Assembly (NCBI GenBank): GCA_028023455.1
Contig: JAQFVV010001079.1
Coordinates: 52,157-116,156 of the forward strand
DNA: 64,000 nucleotides
Origin: Epiperipatus broadwayi
Taxonomy: Eukaryota; Onychophora; Udeonychophora; Euonychophora; Peripatidae
Direction: 5' to 3'
The notes below the pieces were generated by a model. That model had not been told where the DNA came from and searched no databases. It saw only the letters and a program-made list of their open reading frames with translations. Positions within the stretch are counted from its first letter, which is position 1, and each line of letters starts with the position of its first letter. Of the stretch, positions 1-11,317 are shown one piece after another. Position numbers and translations under genes: made by a program.

Positions 1-1246
1 TCAACAGTATCACACAAGATGGGTAACAATTGGTATTTTATATAGCATATCTATATAGGCATCATGTGGCACACTATTATTATTAATTATTCATAAAATT
101 TCAATAAATCACATAGCTAATTACTAAAGGTTAAATAATAGTGAGTCGGTGAGCAAGACTAAGACAAGAAACTAGAGTAAATTTAAAATCAATTTAATAA
201 ATTCAATGTAACAATAATTCAAAACATTATTATAGTAAGCAAGTTTTGGATTTCACATGCAGGTGATTCAGGGTCATTACAATTCAATGGGGTTCACACG
301 TAAGTGATGCGTTATCAGTAACAATTTTGGATGTACAGCTTTATGCAATTTGGCTTACATATATAGGTTAGTTTACTAATAAGTGATTTTAACTTTCCAG
401 TATAATTAATAAAGTTTCGAGGTTTTGGATATCCGTTCTACATATATATGTATATAGCCTCATATCACTCGCAGGTGATATTATGTAGGTTACAACTAAT
501 TATTTATTAAGCTATACATATATTCTCTATCACTCACAGGTGATAAAATTACAATACATTAAAATTTTGCATGAGTGGAATTTTAATTTAGAATGATTTG
601 ACTTTCCTCATGGTTATCTATGCCAATTTTATGCTATAATAGGATTTAGATTTTCTATATGTTAGCGGAAGTGATAATAAATTTTGTAAAGAACATCATT
701 TACTTAGCACAAATATTTAATATATATTCTCTACCCATTAATATGCAATTTAGATTGGATTCTAGTCAGATCAATGCTGAATTAATTATTAAAATGGCGG
801 GTTGAACTGATTAATGGAAGTTAGACTTCAGATACTAGTGTGTAAAGAAAAACATATAACTCTGAGTCTTATTTGTGTCTCATATGTGCCTTATTCATAG
901 GATTTTTACCGAGTAATGGTTCCCTGTGACCGATTCTCATTGCTGTGGTATAAGAGGCCATTTTAGTCTGGCAGATCGAGCAATTTATATAAGAATATGG
1001 GAGTCTTATGCTCTGGGTGAGTCTCATGCTCCATTATAAGAATGCAGAATGTGGAGGTGCAAACCCATCCGACATGTGAAGAGGATAATTGCCCAAAATA
1101 AAGGTAATGGTGCTGCACGATGACATGTGACCATTAAAGAAGTACAGCAATAAGAAAATATGCCGTAGCGTTTTGTAAGGACACATATGCACCACTGACT
1201 ACATAATCATATTTAAAATTAAGACGTTAAAGTAAAAGTTTTTTTT
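1..1246. other. noncoding AT-rich DNA, no gene seen
   Basis: No convincing reading frame is present. The stretch at about 840-1160 is less AT-rich than its surroundings and has near-repeats such as gtcttatgctc and gtctcatgctc, so it could be a decayed LTR or regulatory segment, but nothing proves that. The palindromic motif cluster at 250-545 is listed separately. Confidence 0.5.
250..545. promoter_or_regulatory. cluster of four palindromic CAGGTG/GTGAT motifs
   Basis: Four related quasi-palindromes occur at 250-270, 291-310, 463-480 and 528-545. The last two share the 18-mer TATCACTCRCAGGTGATA, in which TATCAC pairs with GTGATA. Three of the four contain CAGGTG, the E2-box core bound by Snail/ZEB or bHLH proteins in animals. 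The spacing is irregular (about 40, 170 and 65 bases), so this is not a simple tandem array. It may be a transcription-factor cluster in an LTR or promoter, or a decayed repeat; no adjacent gene decides between these. Confidence 0.35.
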
Positions 1247-3345
1247 ATGAAACTACTCACATCAGTTCATATTATAGTACTCTTAATAATACTATTTAGG
1301 GAATTTATGAATCCAATCTACAAAGTTATCTATATAGGCTTTGATTTAATTAGCTTAAGGAGGATTACAGCGTATGAGGAATTAAAATATAAACTTATAG
1401 ATTTATGCTGTATTTTTATCACTTTAACTAAATATTTGTTTAAAATATTAAATTAAAAAGCAAATTTATCTTAAGGTGATGATACGTTTGTAAGGTTTTT
1501 TAATTCTAGACATTTTATCCTTTCCAAAACAGAGCTTTTTATTTTGTATATACATGTTATATATATGCGCATTTACATATATATGCGAGAGAATTTTTAT
1601 TTAATTCTCGCTAAGAGTTTAATTAAGGATAAAGCTCGGTTTTGAAGTTTTATACCATAAACAAGATAAGGTAACTAAATAATAATAAAATTTGGCATAG
1701 GTTAACTTAAGTAATGCATTTTAAATCATAATAAAATTTCAAGTAAGTGAAATTTGAAATTTGTTCATTTTAAAAGAAAGTTGTGCGAGGTTCGCTAAAA
1801 TATTATTGATTTAGTTTTATAATGCTATCTCAAAGATTAATGATGGCAAACATTATCATTAACTTAAGACAATAATAAATTAGCATAGAAATTTTCATAA
1901 TTACATTAACAGCTTATTGCATTTTATACGTTTCTAAATTTATAAAACATTTAATTCCTACATTATAGCAAATTGAAACAGATAGCATTTAATTACTTAG
2001 GATCAAATTAATATGTAACTAAATCAAACATTATTTTATGAGTAACCCAAAACATAAAATCATACAATTATATTAATAAAGATGTGTGTGAATGTGAGTA
2101 CATTAGAATTTGAAATAATAAATCATAAATCATTTAGAAATCAGTTAAATATTTTATATCAGATAAATCATTTTGTATCAGTTATATCAGACAATTTAAA
2201 TCAGGTTTTTAAATTAGTTTTTTATCATCAGGCAAGACTTTAGGATTTAAATACAGTTATTACATTTATAATTTGGGTGAGTTTTAGATTGAAATTAAAA
2301 AAAAATAAAATATACATAAGTTTAATTTACAATATTAGGATGGCCATTAATTTAAGGTTAAGCTAGCATTTAAATTTGGAATTAGTTGAAGTTTTTAGAT
2401 TGGAAGGAGTAATTACCGTAGTTATCTTGATCTTTCTCTGTTCTGGCAAGTTCTTTGGATAGCATGACATCTTTAGGTTCTGGCGGTGGTCAACTCATGT
2501 TCTCCTGGCTTAGATGGCTCTTCATCGGGCAGAAGGCTAGATTTCGAGCCAACTTACCCCAACATGTTGTTTATTCACCTTATTACAATTATCCTTTCAA
2601 AAGCTCTGGAATTTTTGTGAATAATAAAAACTGCGTAATGAAAAACTAAAACTATCTTTGAAAGATGGCTGCTATTCTTTTATATTCTTACCCCCCCCTT
2701 CTCCTTCATTATTTTATTTTTTTAGAAGTTTTTTCTTGGCCCGTACGATAATCACCAGTTATCGCGGAAGCCTGCTGTGTCAAATATTAAATAGGTAAAA
2801 AAAAAAACCATTGACAGGCCGTAATTTATTCAGTTTTCTAAGTTTTATTCTAAATATAATTTTTTTTAATTAATCTTATACCAGTAAAGATTAATCATGC
2901 TGGTGACAGTGTGTCCAGAAAAACAAATGTAAAATTTGGAAAAACATTTTATTATATATGTAACCTGACCGTTCTAATTTACTGATATATGCAGAATTAT
3001 ACAATTTTGAAAATATATAATTTAACAAATATATAAAATTATAGAAAATGTAATGTTTTATAATCTATTAACATTTATATTCTTGCATATATGTAGTCTA
3101 AAGTTACACATACAATTAGTTTTCCACTTAGCAATTTATTAACAATCTATATATGTGCGTATTTCACTTCATGAGTTATATAAATGAATGTTTCTGTAAG
3201 TATTTAAACATACACCCACACATACATGATTGTATTATTTAGATTTAAATTTAGGCAGGATTTATTAATATTTATTAATACATATACGAGATTTTGGTGG
3301 TATGTATATAGGTATGAATACTACTATATAACATATATAGTAGGT
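1247..3345. other. noncoding DNA, nothing recognised
   Basis: Short open frames here are rich in I, L, F, Y, K and N, as expected by chance in AT-rich DNA. About 2380-2680 is more GC-rich and holds a 64-codon frame (2455-2649) without domain similarity I recognise. A small imperfect hairpin lies at 1585-1611. Confidence 0.5.
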
Positions 3346-3376
3346 GAAACAGTTGGGTTGAAAAGCTGACTGTTTC
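3346..3376. repeat. short inverted repeat
   Basis: GAAACAGT (3346-3353) and ACTGTTTC (3369-3376) are perfect 8-bp arms around a 15-base loop, just upstream of the dispersed repeat that starts near 3384. Confidence 0.5.
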
Positions 3377-3383
3377 AATAGTA

Positions 3384-3858
3384 TGGTTTTAAAAAAATGT
3401 CTTTGCTATAGTTTTATTTAAGGGTTTATAAATAAGTTATTAGTGTATTGTTAGTAATTGTTTTATTGTTATTTAGTTCAGGTTTATTTATCTATTATGA
3501 TATCTGCTTTGTTTTGAGATAAATCATTATAATAGCAAAATATATGTATATAATTATGAATGTATGCATAATGAAATAATCATTAGCAATAGTATTTAAA
3601 TTGCTAAATATAAATATATTGTACCTTTATTTATTTATTTATTTTTAAAAAATGAATAAAGAGATATAGTAGTATTATTCTGATTGTTTGAATATTTATT
3701 TGGTTTGTGAATTATAATGTAAATCTTTCAATAATATATATATATATATGTTGTTGTTTTTTATTGAAATTATTTCTTTTTTTTTTTATTCTAAAAAAAT
3801 TTTAAATTGCTAAACGAAAGTGTTAAAGTTTATTTTTAAATCAGCATGTGATTTATGA
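3384..3858 (+). repeat. dispersed repeat, copy 1 (second copy at 20.5 kb)
   Basis: This stretch aligns along its length, with many substitutions and indels, to 20470-20898 in the same orientation. Shared landmarks, in order, are agttttaaaaaaat, a Tgctttgtttt block, agtatttaaattgctaa, a tattattctgRttgttt block, and a final attaRcRtgtgaKttat block. The second copy follows a PLE-B 3' tail and a (TA)n tract, so the repeat may be terminal sequence of a Penelope-like element. No coding capacity is visible. Confidence 0.6.
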
Positions 3859-4176
3859 AAGGCGGGAATCAGACTGGCAGGTGATGAAAAATTAAAAAAG
3901 ATGACATTATTTTCGTTCGTCATTTTTCTTCAAATTTCTCTTATAAATTTCTTTAAAAAGATTTATGGTATTAAGTATTTCTACTAAAAACAATGTGTTA
4001 AGTACAACTTTGTGATTTGGGCATTTCCCCTTTCTACTTGTTCATTAATCAACATTGGAAGCTTTAGTAAACCATAAAACTTCAAAAGTAAACCGGCATT
4101 CTTTAAAAAGTTTTTAAAAAATAGCTATTATAATTGATTAATATATTCCATTATAACTTTCAAATTATTTAGTGAT
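3859..4176. other. noncoding leader before the gypsy element
   Basis: No frame is present. A 5' LTR and primer-binding site would be expected near here for an intact gypsy element, but I could not identify either. The segment shows no similarity to the LTR-like sequence after 8480. Confidence 0.4.
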
Positions 4177-4671
4177 TTGAAAATCATATTCAATTTCATC
4201 GCATATATAACAGAAAATGTGTATGCAGTTATCAAATCTGAAGTCATACCTGCTGCTAACTTGCAGCAGGATGAATTTATTCAACTCAGTAAAGACTACT
4301 GTGTGGAAATGATTCAATTAACTGCTCATAATGAGTTACGAGACTCTAATGAGAAGATGGAGATGGTAAATAATGTGGTCTCGAGTCGTTTTCAGGAAAT
4401 AGATGTTAAGATTGAACAGATGAGGAAAAATTTGGAATTTCATGAGATGGGAATTAGTGGAGAGGCAGAGATAAAAAAGGATGTTGCAAGTGTCTGTGTT
4501 CAAATTGAGGAAATAAAATCAGTAATGTCAGTTGACCATGAACACATAACAGATTTGCAAAAGCAATTGGAAGGGTGTGTATTGGAAATGAATAAAAATA
4601 AGGCAAAAAATAGTTTTGCAGACCAGGACTACTTTAAAGATGGAATGGTTGTGGGAAATCAACTACAATAG
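4177..4671 (+). pseudogene. gag N-terminal-like coiled-coil frame of the gypsy element
   Basis: A 164-codon frame that is distinctly less AT-rich than the flanks. From about residue 40 to 145 it is rich in E, K, Q and L with heptad-like spacing, suggesting a coiled coil. I recognise no named domain. Its position directly upstream of the capsid-like frame and on the same strand suggests the N-terminal part of Gag. The codons between 4671 and 4838 are interrupted by stops. The start is taken as the first possible initiator and may be upstream. Confidence 0.5.
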
Positions 4672-4837
4672 GCCAATCATCAACAATGTGCTAATCAAAT
4701 TTCTAATGAAGGAGCAATGATTGATTTTCTAGGGTCTCACAGTGTGCCATTCCAGCAGCTAGTGGTCATTGTGTTAATCATGACAGGTCCTGATTTATTA
4801 ATGTTAAAGTGTTTAAGGGGAATATAATGAAAACCCC

Positions 4838-5425
4838 ATGGAATATTTAAGCACTTTAGAGGAGTTATTTACTCTTAATGTGTTATCTGAGAAGGAAAAA
4901 TTGGCTATTGCCAATAATCATTTGTATGCGTTGGCAAAAGAATGGTGGCGATCTTTATTTGAAAGGCCTCAGACATATGGCGATTATTGTCAGGCCATTA
5001 TGAGTAATTTTTGGAATGAAGATAAGCAAGATTGTATTAGTCACCATCTTTCTCTTGAGAAATATGTTCATCATAAAGGGAGTTATAACCAATTCTTCAG
5101 ACAGCAAGTTGCTAAGTTTCAAACCTTAACTGCTTTTCCACTTTCTGAGACACAAATTGTGAGAATTTTACACCGAAATCTGACTCGTCACATTGATCAG
5201 ATATTAGTGGCAGAAGATAGACACATGGTTGAAGAAGTGGCAGACATTCTAGGGACATTGGAAGCCAGAGATAATGCTTATGATACTCCATCTAGGAATA
5301 AGAGGGATAATCCTAATGTCTCAGTAGCAAGTTTGATTTACAATACCCCAAGAAACCAATTTATAGGTCCTTCTAGGAAAATTTCCCAAAATTATCATCG
5401 ATCAAGAAGACAAATCCCATACTGA
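4838..5425 (+). pseudogene. gypsy Gag capsid-like segment
   Basis: This 195-residue frame has the pattern of the retrotransposon Gag capsid family: an A-x-x-W-W core at about residues 33-37 (LAKEWWRSL), then aromatic and acidic helices, and a basic tail with serine, asparagine and arginine near residues 150-195. No CCHC zinc knuckle is visible in the frame or in the 170 bases after it. In the family, Gag assembles the virus-like particle in the cytoplasm. The copy is broken before and after this frame. Confidence 0.7.
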
Positions 5426-5595
5426 GAATAGATTTGTGACAGAAGTAGAGAATATGGTCGTAGTGCCAATTCACAACTGGGGAGTTATCCATATAGCACC
5501 CATAGTACAAGAGTTAAGACTCCAGTGGCTGGAATTGCAAGTCAGCCATTAAACTAGATAGGGCCTCATGGCAATGTTCCTCACTGCAGGGACTG

Positions 5596-6270
5596 ATGAC
5601 TAATATGGGGAGGTACAATTTAATTTTGGCTGTGAATTCACTGAAATTTGATGTAGATGATTTTGGAATTGAAGAATTGGATGATCAACCTTTCTTTAGT
5701 AATTGTCCAGAAATTGCTGTCATGGTGGAGAAAATTAAAATTAAAGCCTTAATTGATACTTGTAGTCAGGCATCTTTTATTAGTGATGAATTATATCATC
5801 AACTTCAAGAAAAGGGTGTGATTGTTCCATCCTTGCCGATTAAGCAATCTTTTCAAGTTACCTTGGCTAATGGTTGCAAGATTAAATTGGTTCCTCGGCA
5901 AATATGGTTAAAGATACAATTGAACTTAATGAATCAGGAACATGCATTCTTGATCATGACTGGGCTAATATATACCATGATTTTAGGGTCTGATTTTATG
6001 CAATTGCATGGTTGTATCATTGATTATGTTGAAAAACGATTGGTATGTAGAGGCAAAATAATTGACTTTGAACAATATGTGCTTCATCAATCTTTAGGGC
6101 TGAATTGTACTGAAATGGTTACAACTGATCTTGATGTTCGATTGAGATTAAATGAGACATTTAATTTGACCACAGAACTAAAGAAAACCTTATGTCAATT
6201 GTTGTGTCAATATAAAGAGGTATTCTCGAAACAACCTGGAATTATCAGAGGATATACCCATCATATTTAA
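5596..6270 (+). pseudogene. gypsy aspartic protease and start of reverse transcriptase
   Basis: The segment around residues 51-63 (ALIDTCSQASFIS) is the retropepsin active-site loop; the catalytic Asp is residue 54. The canonical Asp-Ser/Thr-Gly triad reads Asp-Thr-Cys here (codon TGT at 5761), so the glycine is lost. A second protease block, MILGSDFMQLHGCIIDY, appears around residues 127-143. The C-terminal part (about 170-224) matches the linker leading to reverse transcriptase, including CQYKEVFSKQPG. The frame ends at a stop where gypsy pol would continue. Confidence 0.85.
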
Positions 6271-6353
6271 TTAAGTGATCAAGAACCATTTCAGTGTAAG
6301 TCTTACCCAATACCCTACCAATATAAGAATGAGGTGGAGAGCAAATTTAACAG

Positions 6354-7177
6354 ATGATAGAATGGGGTGTCATCCAAAAATCTGCCTCAGCATTCAATAA
6401 TCCTCTCGATGTTGTGAAAAGGAAGGATGGATCAGCTCATGTTTGTTTGGATGCTCGATGGTTGAATCATAGGACCAATCCAGAATGTGATGTTCTTCCA
6501 GTTATGCAGGAGTTATTGGCTCATTTTAAAGGAAAAAGAGTATTCACTACTGTAGACTTAACTGCCAGTTATTGGCAAATTTATTTGCATTCACAGGACC
6601 AAAAGTTTACAGCTTTTAAATATGAAGGACAATCGTATATTTTCCAAAGAATGCCCTTTGGATTGGTCAATAGTGGAGCAAGTTTGATCCACTACTTAGA
6701 CCAAGTCTTGTCTGCTGATGTAAAAAACCTACTGATGATGTATGTAGATGACATTGTCATAGCATCAAGGAATATGTCTGATCATCTACGACATTTAGAC
6801 ATATTTCTTCAAGAGTGTAAAAATAAGAATATTAAAATCAACTTAAAGAAGAGAACCTTTGCCACTGAAGAGATTGCATTTTAGGTTATCTTGTAGGTGC
6901 AGGAGGAATTAGACCCCACCCCAGCAAGATTGCAGCCATTAGGGATTTTTCTAGACCTGAAAATAAGAAGCAATTGCATTCATTTTTTGGAATGTGCAAT
7001 ATTTATCATTGCTTTTATCAGAACTTTGCTTTTGATACAATACATTTGTCTCAGTTGCTTAAGAAGAAGAATAGGTGGAAATGGTTAGATGTCCATCAAG
7101 AAGAATTGGAAAGAATAAAGTTAAAATTTTTGGAATCGGTGGTTTTGCTCTACCCAGATTTTAAACAACCATTTTAG
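6354..7177 (+). pseudogene. gypsy reverse transcriptase, frameshifted
   Basis: The first 176 codons (6354-6884) contain reverse transcriptase motifs in order: FTTVDLTASYWQI (motif A, catalytic Asp), QRMPFGLVNSGA (motif B) and YVDD at residues 130-133 (motif C). A one-base shift near 6880 moves the continuation to another frame. Around 6897-6970 that frame encodes the GYL and FSRPENKKQLHSFFGMCNIY-type connection motif typical of gypsy, continuing in the frame 6974-7177. In the family this enzyme copies the element RNA into DNA inside the particle. Confidence 0.9.
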
Positions 7178-7749
7178 TGCAAACTGACAGTAGTGGGTAT
7201 GGACTCAGAATGGTGTTCTACCAGATGGATAAAGATGAGAAACCTTTAGTCTTATACTTCTTAAGTCATAGGTTGAAAGGTTCAGAACTGCATTACTCAG
7301 TAATGGAAAAGGAAGCTCTGGCCATGGTATGGGCTTTTTCTAAGCTCAAACAATTTTTGTTGGGATCATGAATGATAGTAGTAACAGATCATAAGAGCTT
7401 GGAATTTTTGAATAAGGCATATTTAAATAATGATTGCTTGATGAGGTGTAGTTTATTCCTACAGCGGTTTGATTATACTGTGCAGTATTGTCAAGGCAAA
7501 AATAATGTAATTCCTGATATCCTTAGCCAGAATCCAATTAATTTTGCAAACCAACCAGTAAGTGATACAGAAAATGTGATTGTGATGGTCATTACTTTAA
7601 TGGTTGATGATTCAGTGGAAAAAGAATTAGAAAATATTGTTGAACTCCAATTACAGGATCCTAAACTCGGACCAGTAGTATGTCAATTGACTAATAATAA
7701 TGTAGCCAGAGAGAATACAGAACCAATGGGCAATGGTGAAGTGATGTGA
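7177..7749 (+). pseudogene. gypsy RNase H with an internal stop
   Basis: RNase H of gypsy type: QTDSSGYGL carries the first catalytic Asp, MEKEALAMVWAF the catalytic Glu, and VTDHKSLEFL the next Asp. The domain joins the preceding frame by a frameshift at 7175-7178. An in-frame TGA at 7369-7371 interrupts it just before MIVVTDHKS, where family members usually have an uninterrupted chain. The tail (from about 7500) shows the NVIPDILSQ motif that ends RNase H and begins the linker to integrase. Confidence 0.85.
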
Positions 7750-7770
7750 TATTGATTATCAAAGGGCATA

Positions 7771-8452
7771 TTGATGTACCAAGTTGATCTTGCAAATCCA
7801 GGATTTTGGAAGGTTTTTGTTCCTGCTTGTAAGAAGAAAAAGCTTATTAATTATCTTCACTGTCTCTGTGGGCATTATGTTCCTAGGAAGGTAGAACATG
7901 CTCTGCATAGGTTATTTTATTGGCCTCACATGTATACATCTATATTGGATATGATCCAGTCATGTGAAATTTGTTTAAAGACAAAATTTTTGAATGTCAT
8001 ATGCGGAAAAATGGCAGCCTATTTTACCAGGGAAACTCAGCGAAAATTTGGCCATTGACTTTTATGGGCTACTACCATCTTATTGTCATTTTAAATTTTT
8101 ACTGGTGGCCTATGATTTGTTTACAAAATATGTAACAGCCTACCCAGTAAAGAAAACATCAGCCAGTGAAGTAATAAAAGTGGTGACAGACTCTCAATTT
8201 CCAATAATTGGGAAACCGGAATCTATACTGTCTGATCATGCCACTACGTTTGTGTCATCAGAATGGAAGAATTGGCTATGGATTCAGAATATTAAACCAG
8301 TACTCATCTCTATACGCAACCCACAATCTAACCCATGTGAAAGAGTGATGAGAGATTTAAGTCGATTGTTTAGGGTATATCTTGATGGAAATCATCAGGG
8401 ATGGGTGAATCAGTTAAAGTCAGTGTTAGCCTACATCAGTTCTACAAGCTAG
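7771..8452 (+). pseudogene. gypsy integrase, frameshifted and C-terminally truncated
   Basis: The first frame (7771-8058) holds an HHCC-type zinc-binding domain: histidines in YLHCLCGHY and cysteines in SCEICLKTK. A frameshift near 8000 leads to the catalytic core (7994-8452). The three acidic residues are the Asp in AIDFYG (codon at 8057), the Asp in ILSDHATTF (codon at 8234) and the Glu in NPCERVMRDL (codon at 8339). Only 34 residues separate the last two, one fewer than the usual D35E spacing, and the HPQxxG-type loop is short by a residue. A TAG at 8450 ends the frame within the core, so the C-terminal domain is absent. Confidence 0.85.
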
Positions 8453-8479
8453 CCAGTATGAAAGTATTATACAATTGTT

Positions 8480-8960
8480 AATGTCAATTGAATAAATATA
8501 TTTTGAATTCAATAAAATTCCTTTTGTTCAGAATTATATTTAGTATATAATTAATTATAAGTTAAATTAACCCTGAGAACTAATTGGCAATATATTTTAG
8601 TCAATGCTCAATATTATTAAGTTATGTGATATAATTAGCTATGGTAATATTATAGTTTAATATAATTATTTTGAAGCAATTTATTTTATCTTAATATATG
8701 TATAACATGCTATTAAATAGGTATTACATTTATTATCTTCATAGTATTTATTCTTGCATGGTACATGCATTTTATTATAGTTGAAAAGTTACTATGAACT
8801 TTATTAATTAATGGGTGCCTTATAGGTATATCTTATCCAAATCTTTTCTTTATTTCTAATATAATCTATCTATTATAAATGCTGTTCAATAATTTAGGCC
8901 ATATCATCTTTTACTATGGCATATATGACATGCTACATTGATCACCAATGTTTAAATTCA
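8480..8960 (+). repeat. LTR-like sequence after the gypsy integrase
   Basis: Starting near 8494, about 110 bases (atatattttgRattcaata through tagtcaatgctc) match 25889-26000 with scattered differences. They include an AATAAA in ttcaataaaattc and the landmark taaccctgagaactaatt. Looser similarity continues downstream, including a ggtattacattt block. Shared, noncoding, poly(A)-signal-containing sequence immediately after pol is what a 3' LTR looks like. The exact ends, TG...CA termini and target-site duplication were not found. Confidence 0.5.
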
Positions 8961-10294
8961 TTTTTCTTTATTTATATTGATTTAATATATTTTCCATTAC
9001 AATTGTCATCCAATCATATGATTATGTATATATAACTATGATATGTCATATTCATGTACTATTACAAATCAAGCCTAAAACGTGAGACTTGATTCATTAT
9101 GATTTGAGGATGGAAAATAATACAGCATTAAATTCCATTACAATATATATATATATACTGATTAATCTAAATGCAACAAAGCACTAAAGTATTGTTACTG
9201 CGAGACATATATATATATAATGCATACATTTGGTGAGTAAAATATTTTTTGAAAATAATGATTATTTTAAATACTTTGCAGTTAAAATCTCTGATTAAAA
9301 ATTTTAAAAGTAAATAAGTTTTGCTTGATTCTAGTTTGCATTTTTATTTTGAAATTTAAAAAAAGGAAAACTCCAAAAATTTTTGAAGAACAAAAGAACT
9401 GCTAGCATATTTTTAAAGATAGTTAAGAGTTAATAGTAATCTAAAAAATAAAAGTAATATCTACATACATCTTTTTAGAAATTTTTTTTTACTTACCATT
9501 AGAAGTAATGAATTAATTTATAACTTTGATTTTTAGGGATATAATTATAATATGCATGCATGTGTGCATTGGATTATCAAATTAATTGTCTTGTAAAAAT
9601 GTAGCAATATGAATTTTTAAGTTTAATTTTTTTTATAAAGACCAGTGTGTACACACAAATTTGTATGGGTACACATATCACATATATGTTAAAATGATTA
9701 TGTATTATAAAAAATGAAATATCATTATTGGTTTATGACAATTCATAGACATTAATTTTAAATTATTATAAAGCACATCTGTGTGCTTGTATTAGATATG
9801 TATAATGTAGACACATATATTAAAATTAACCATACATATGTTAAAATTAAATATGTATTATAAAAATTAATTTTTATTATTGGTTTATGACAATTCAATG
9901 AAATTAATTTCAAATTATTATATAGCACATCTGCATCCTTATATGTAGGCATGTTTTATGTAAACCTATTGAGATGTATGTAAATCCCAACGTAATAGCA
10001 CATTTTTTTGTATTATTTTAATCAAAATCAAAATGCTGATTTTCTATTTATAGCTTACTTAGCAGATCTTAATTTAAATTTATTATTATTAACAAATTTA
10101 TATTTCATTAAATTATTCCAGTGAATTTATTTAATCCTAGACTAGGTTTAAAACATTATGTTAGTATCATCTCTTGCTCACAGTAATAGTTACATAGCTC
10201 TTTGTCACTGAATTGAATTCATGTATATAGGTCAGTTAAATAGGTTGAGGGTTTATGTTTTCTGTTAGGGACATCCAAATTGGTGATAATTTCA
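8961..10294. other. noncoding DNA with short local duplication
   Basis: No gene is visible. About 9684-9787 and 9837-9940 are diverged copies, about 153 bases apart, sharing tatgttaaaatt, tgtattataaaaa, attggtttatgacaattca and agcacatctg. Several short (TA)n tracts occur near 9145 and 9210. Confidence 0.6.
9684..9940 (+). repeat. local tandem duplication, two diverged units
   Basis: Units at about 9684-9787 and 9837-9940 share the string attggtttatgacaattca and flanking blocks in the same order and orientation. The period is about 153 bases. There is no coding content. Confidence 0.7.
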
Positions 10295-10308
10295 TTACTT
10301 CTCTAATG
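10295..10308 (+). repeat. target-site duplication of PLE-A, left
   Basis: The 14-mer ttacttctctaatg is repeated exactly at 13255-13268 on the other side of PLE-A. Confidence 0.8.
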
Positions 10309-10413
10309 AAAAGAATGTATATATATATACTTCAACAAAAATCAATAAATTAAAAAAAAAATTAACTGAGATAAAACACAGTTGCTGAAGCTTTAAATAT
10401 AAAATTATAACAA

Positions 10414-10460
10414 TAAAGCTGAGCGCTTTTGGGGGACTTAAGCCTCCATAATCATAGCTC
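10414..10460 (-). ncRNA. PLE-A tail hairpin + GAAA motif, left copy (hammerhead-like)
   Basis: Minus-strand copy of the motif described at 13143-13187. The GAAA tetrad is mutated to AAAA here. Structure is inferred by eye only. Confidence 0.3.
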
Positions 10461-10574
10461 AATACAAAACAAATACAAAATATAAACACTTATTCACAAG
10501 CAAAATGCGTATCTCAAATAAGATGTAAACTAACTCTAAATAAATAAATAAAATACAATATAAATAAATAAATA

Positions 10575-11317
10575 TTATAAAGTCCATATTTTAGAAATAT
10601 TAAAACAAGAATCCTTTCTATTAATAGCATTAGGATTACCAGCTATAAAACAAGCTTCTTTACCCTTACGCTTTACGTCATTCTTCTCCGTACACACTAA
10701 TTTTGCCTCTACTGGTTGACATAAGTGTCCAGCCTTATTTTCATGTTCCACAAACACTGAATTTCCCAAAATTTAGTTTTAGTACGATGATATAAATATT
10801 TATGCTGTGACACTCTATTTAAAATATTGGTTTTAGTTTCACCATAATAAATAGAACCACAATCTTTATGAGGACAAGAAACACTATAAACCACATGCTG
10901 AGTTAAGTTAGATTCAATTTTAAATTTTGAATTGTTAATCAATCTATTCGTATTTGGAGGTGAATGAAAAATTACTTGAAAATCTGGAGATAACTTATTA
11001 ATTAACTGTTTTGCAATAGAATGAATAAATGGTAAAACTATACGAGGTTTTTCAATCTTGTCAGGTTTAAACTGCAAATTATGTAAAAAATTTTACAACT
11101 CTATTGTTAATAATTGAACATTTATGTCCAAGTTTGACTAAGTCCTCAATAAAACAAATAAGATTTTCTTTCCTATGTGCCTCAAATTTGCAAAGATGGT
11201 GGTTTCTATATAAAAATGAATTCAAAGATGCCAATTTGTGCACTTGGGGAGAGTATGAATGCAGATGAATTAAGCCCCTAACTTCAATAGGTTTCACAAA
11301 CATACGGTAGTCCAAAT
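10575..11317 (-). pseudogene. PLE-A inverted arm: RT thumb/linker and GIY-YIG, broken
   Basis: Read on the minus strand, this encodes the same protein as 12287-13028: the region after the YVDD motif (YRMFVKPIEVRGLIH), the linker, the C-P-H-K-D-C cysteine pair, and the GIY-YIG core (SIYYGETKTNILNRVSQHKY). It then shifts frame to the EHENKAGH block with the C-terminus ending KIWTL at 10575. There is a stop near 11079 and a shift near 10750. Because it lacks the reverse transcriptase active site it could never act alone. Confidence 0.85.

Larger units (their letters stand above)
4177..8960 (+). mobile_element. Ty3/gypsy LTR retrotransposon, degenerate
   Basis: Gag-like, protease, reverse transcriptase, RNase H and integrase segments occur in this order on one strand, which is the domain order of Ty3/gypsy (Metaviridae) rather than Ty1/copia, where integrase precedes reverse transcriptase. 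The frames are separated by several stops and frameshifts, so the copy cannot encode a working polyprotein. Downstream of integrase lies an LTR-like stretch; no matching 5' LTR was found in the window. The integrase C-terminus and any chromodomain are missing, suggesting a terminal deletion or extreme decay. Confidence 0.9.

Noticed and set aside
1247-1456. 69-codon open frame
   Set aside because: Composition (I, L, F, Y, K) is that of chance frames in AT-rich DNA. No motif or neighbour supports it.
2455-2649. 64-codon frame with NLPQHVVYS, similar to the PLE-A string NLTQHVVYS
   Set aside because: No cysteine pair or GIY-YIG core follows, and no other PLE sequence flanks it. The match is too short.
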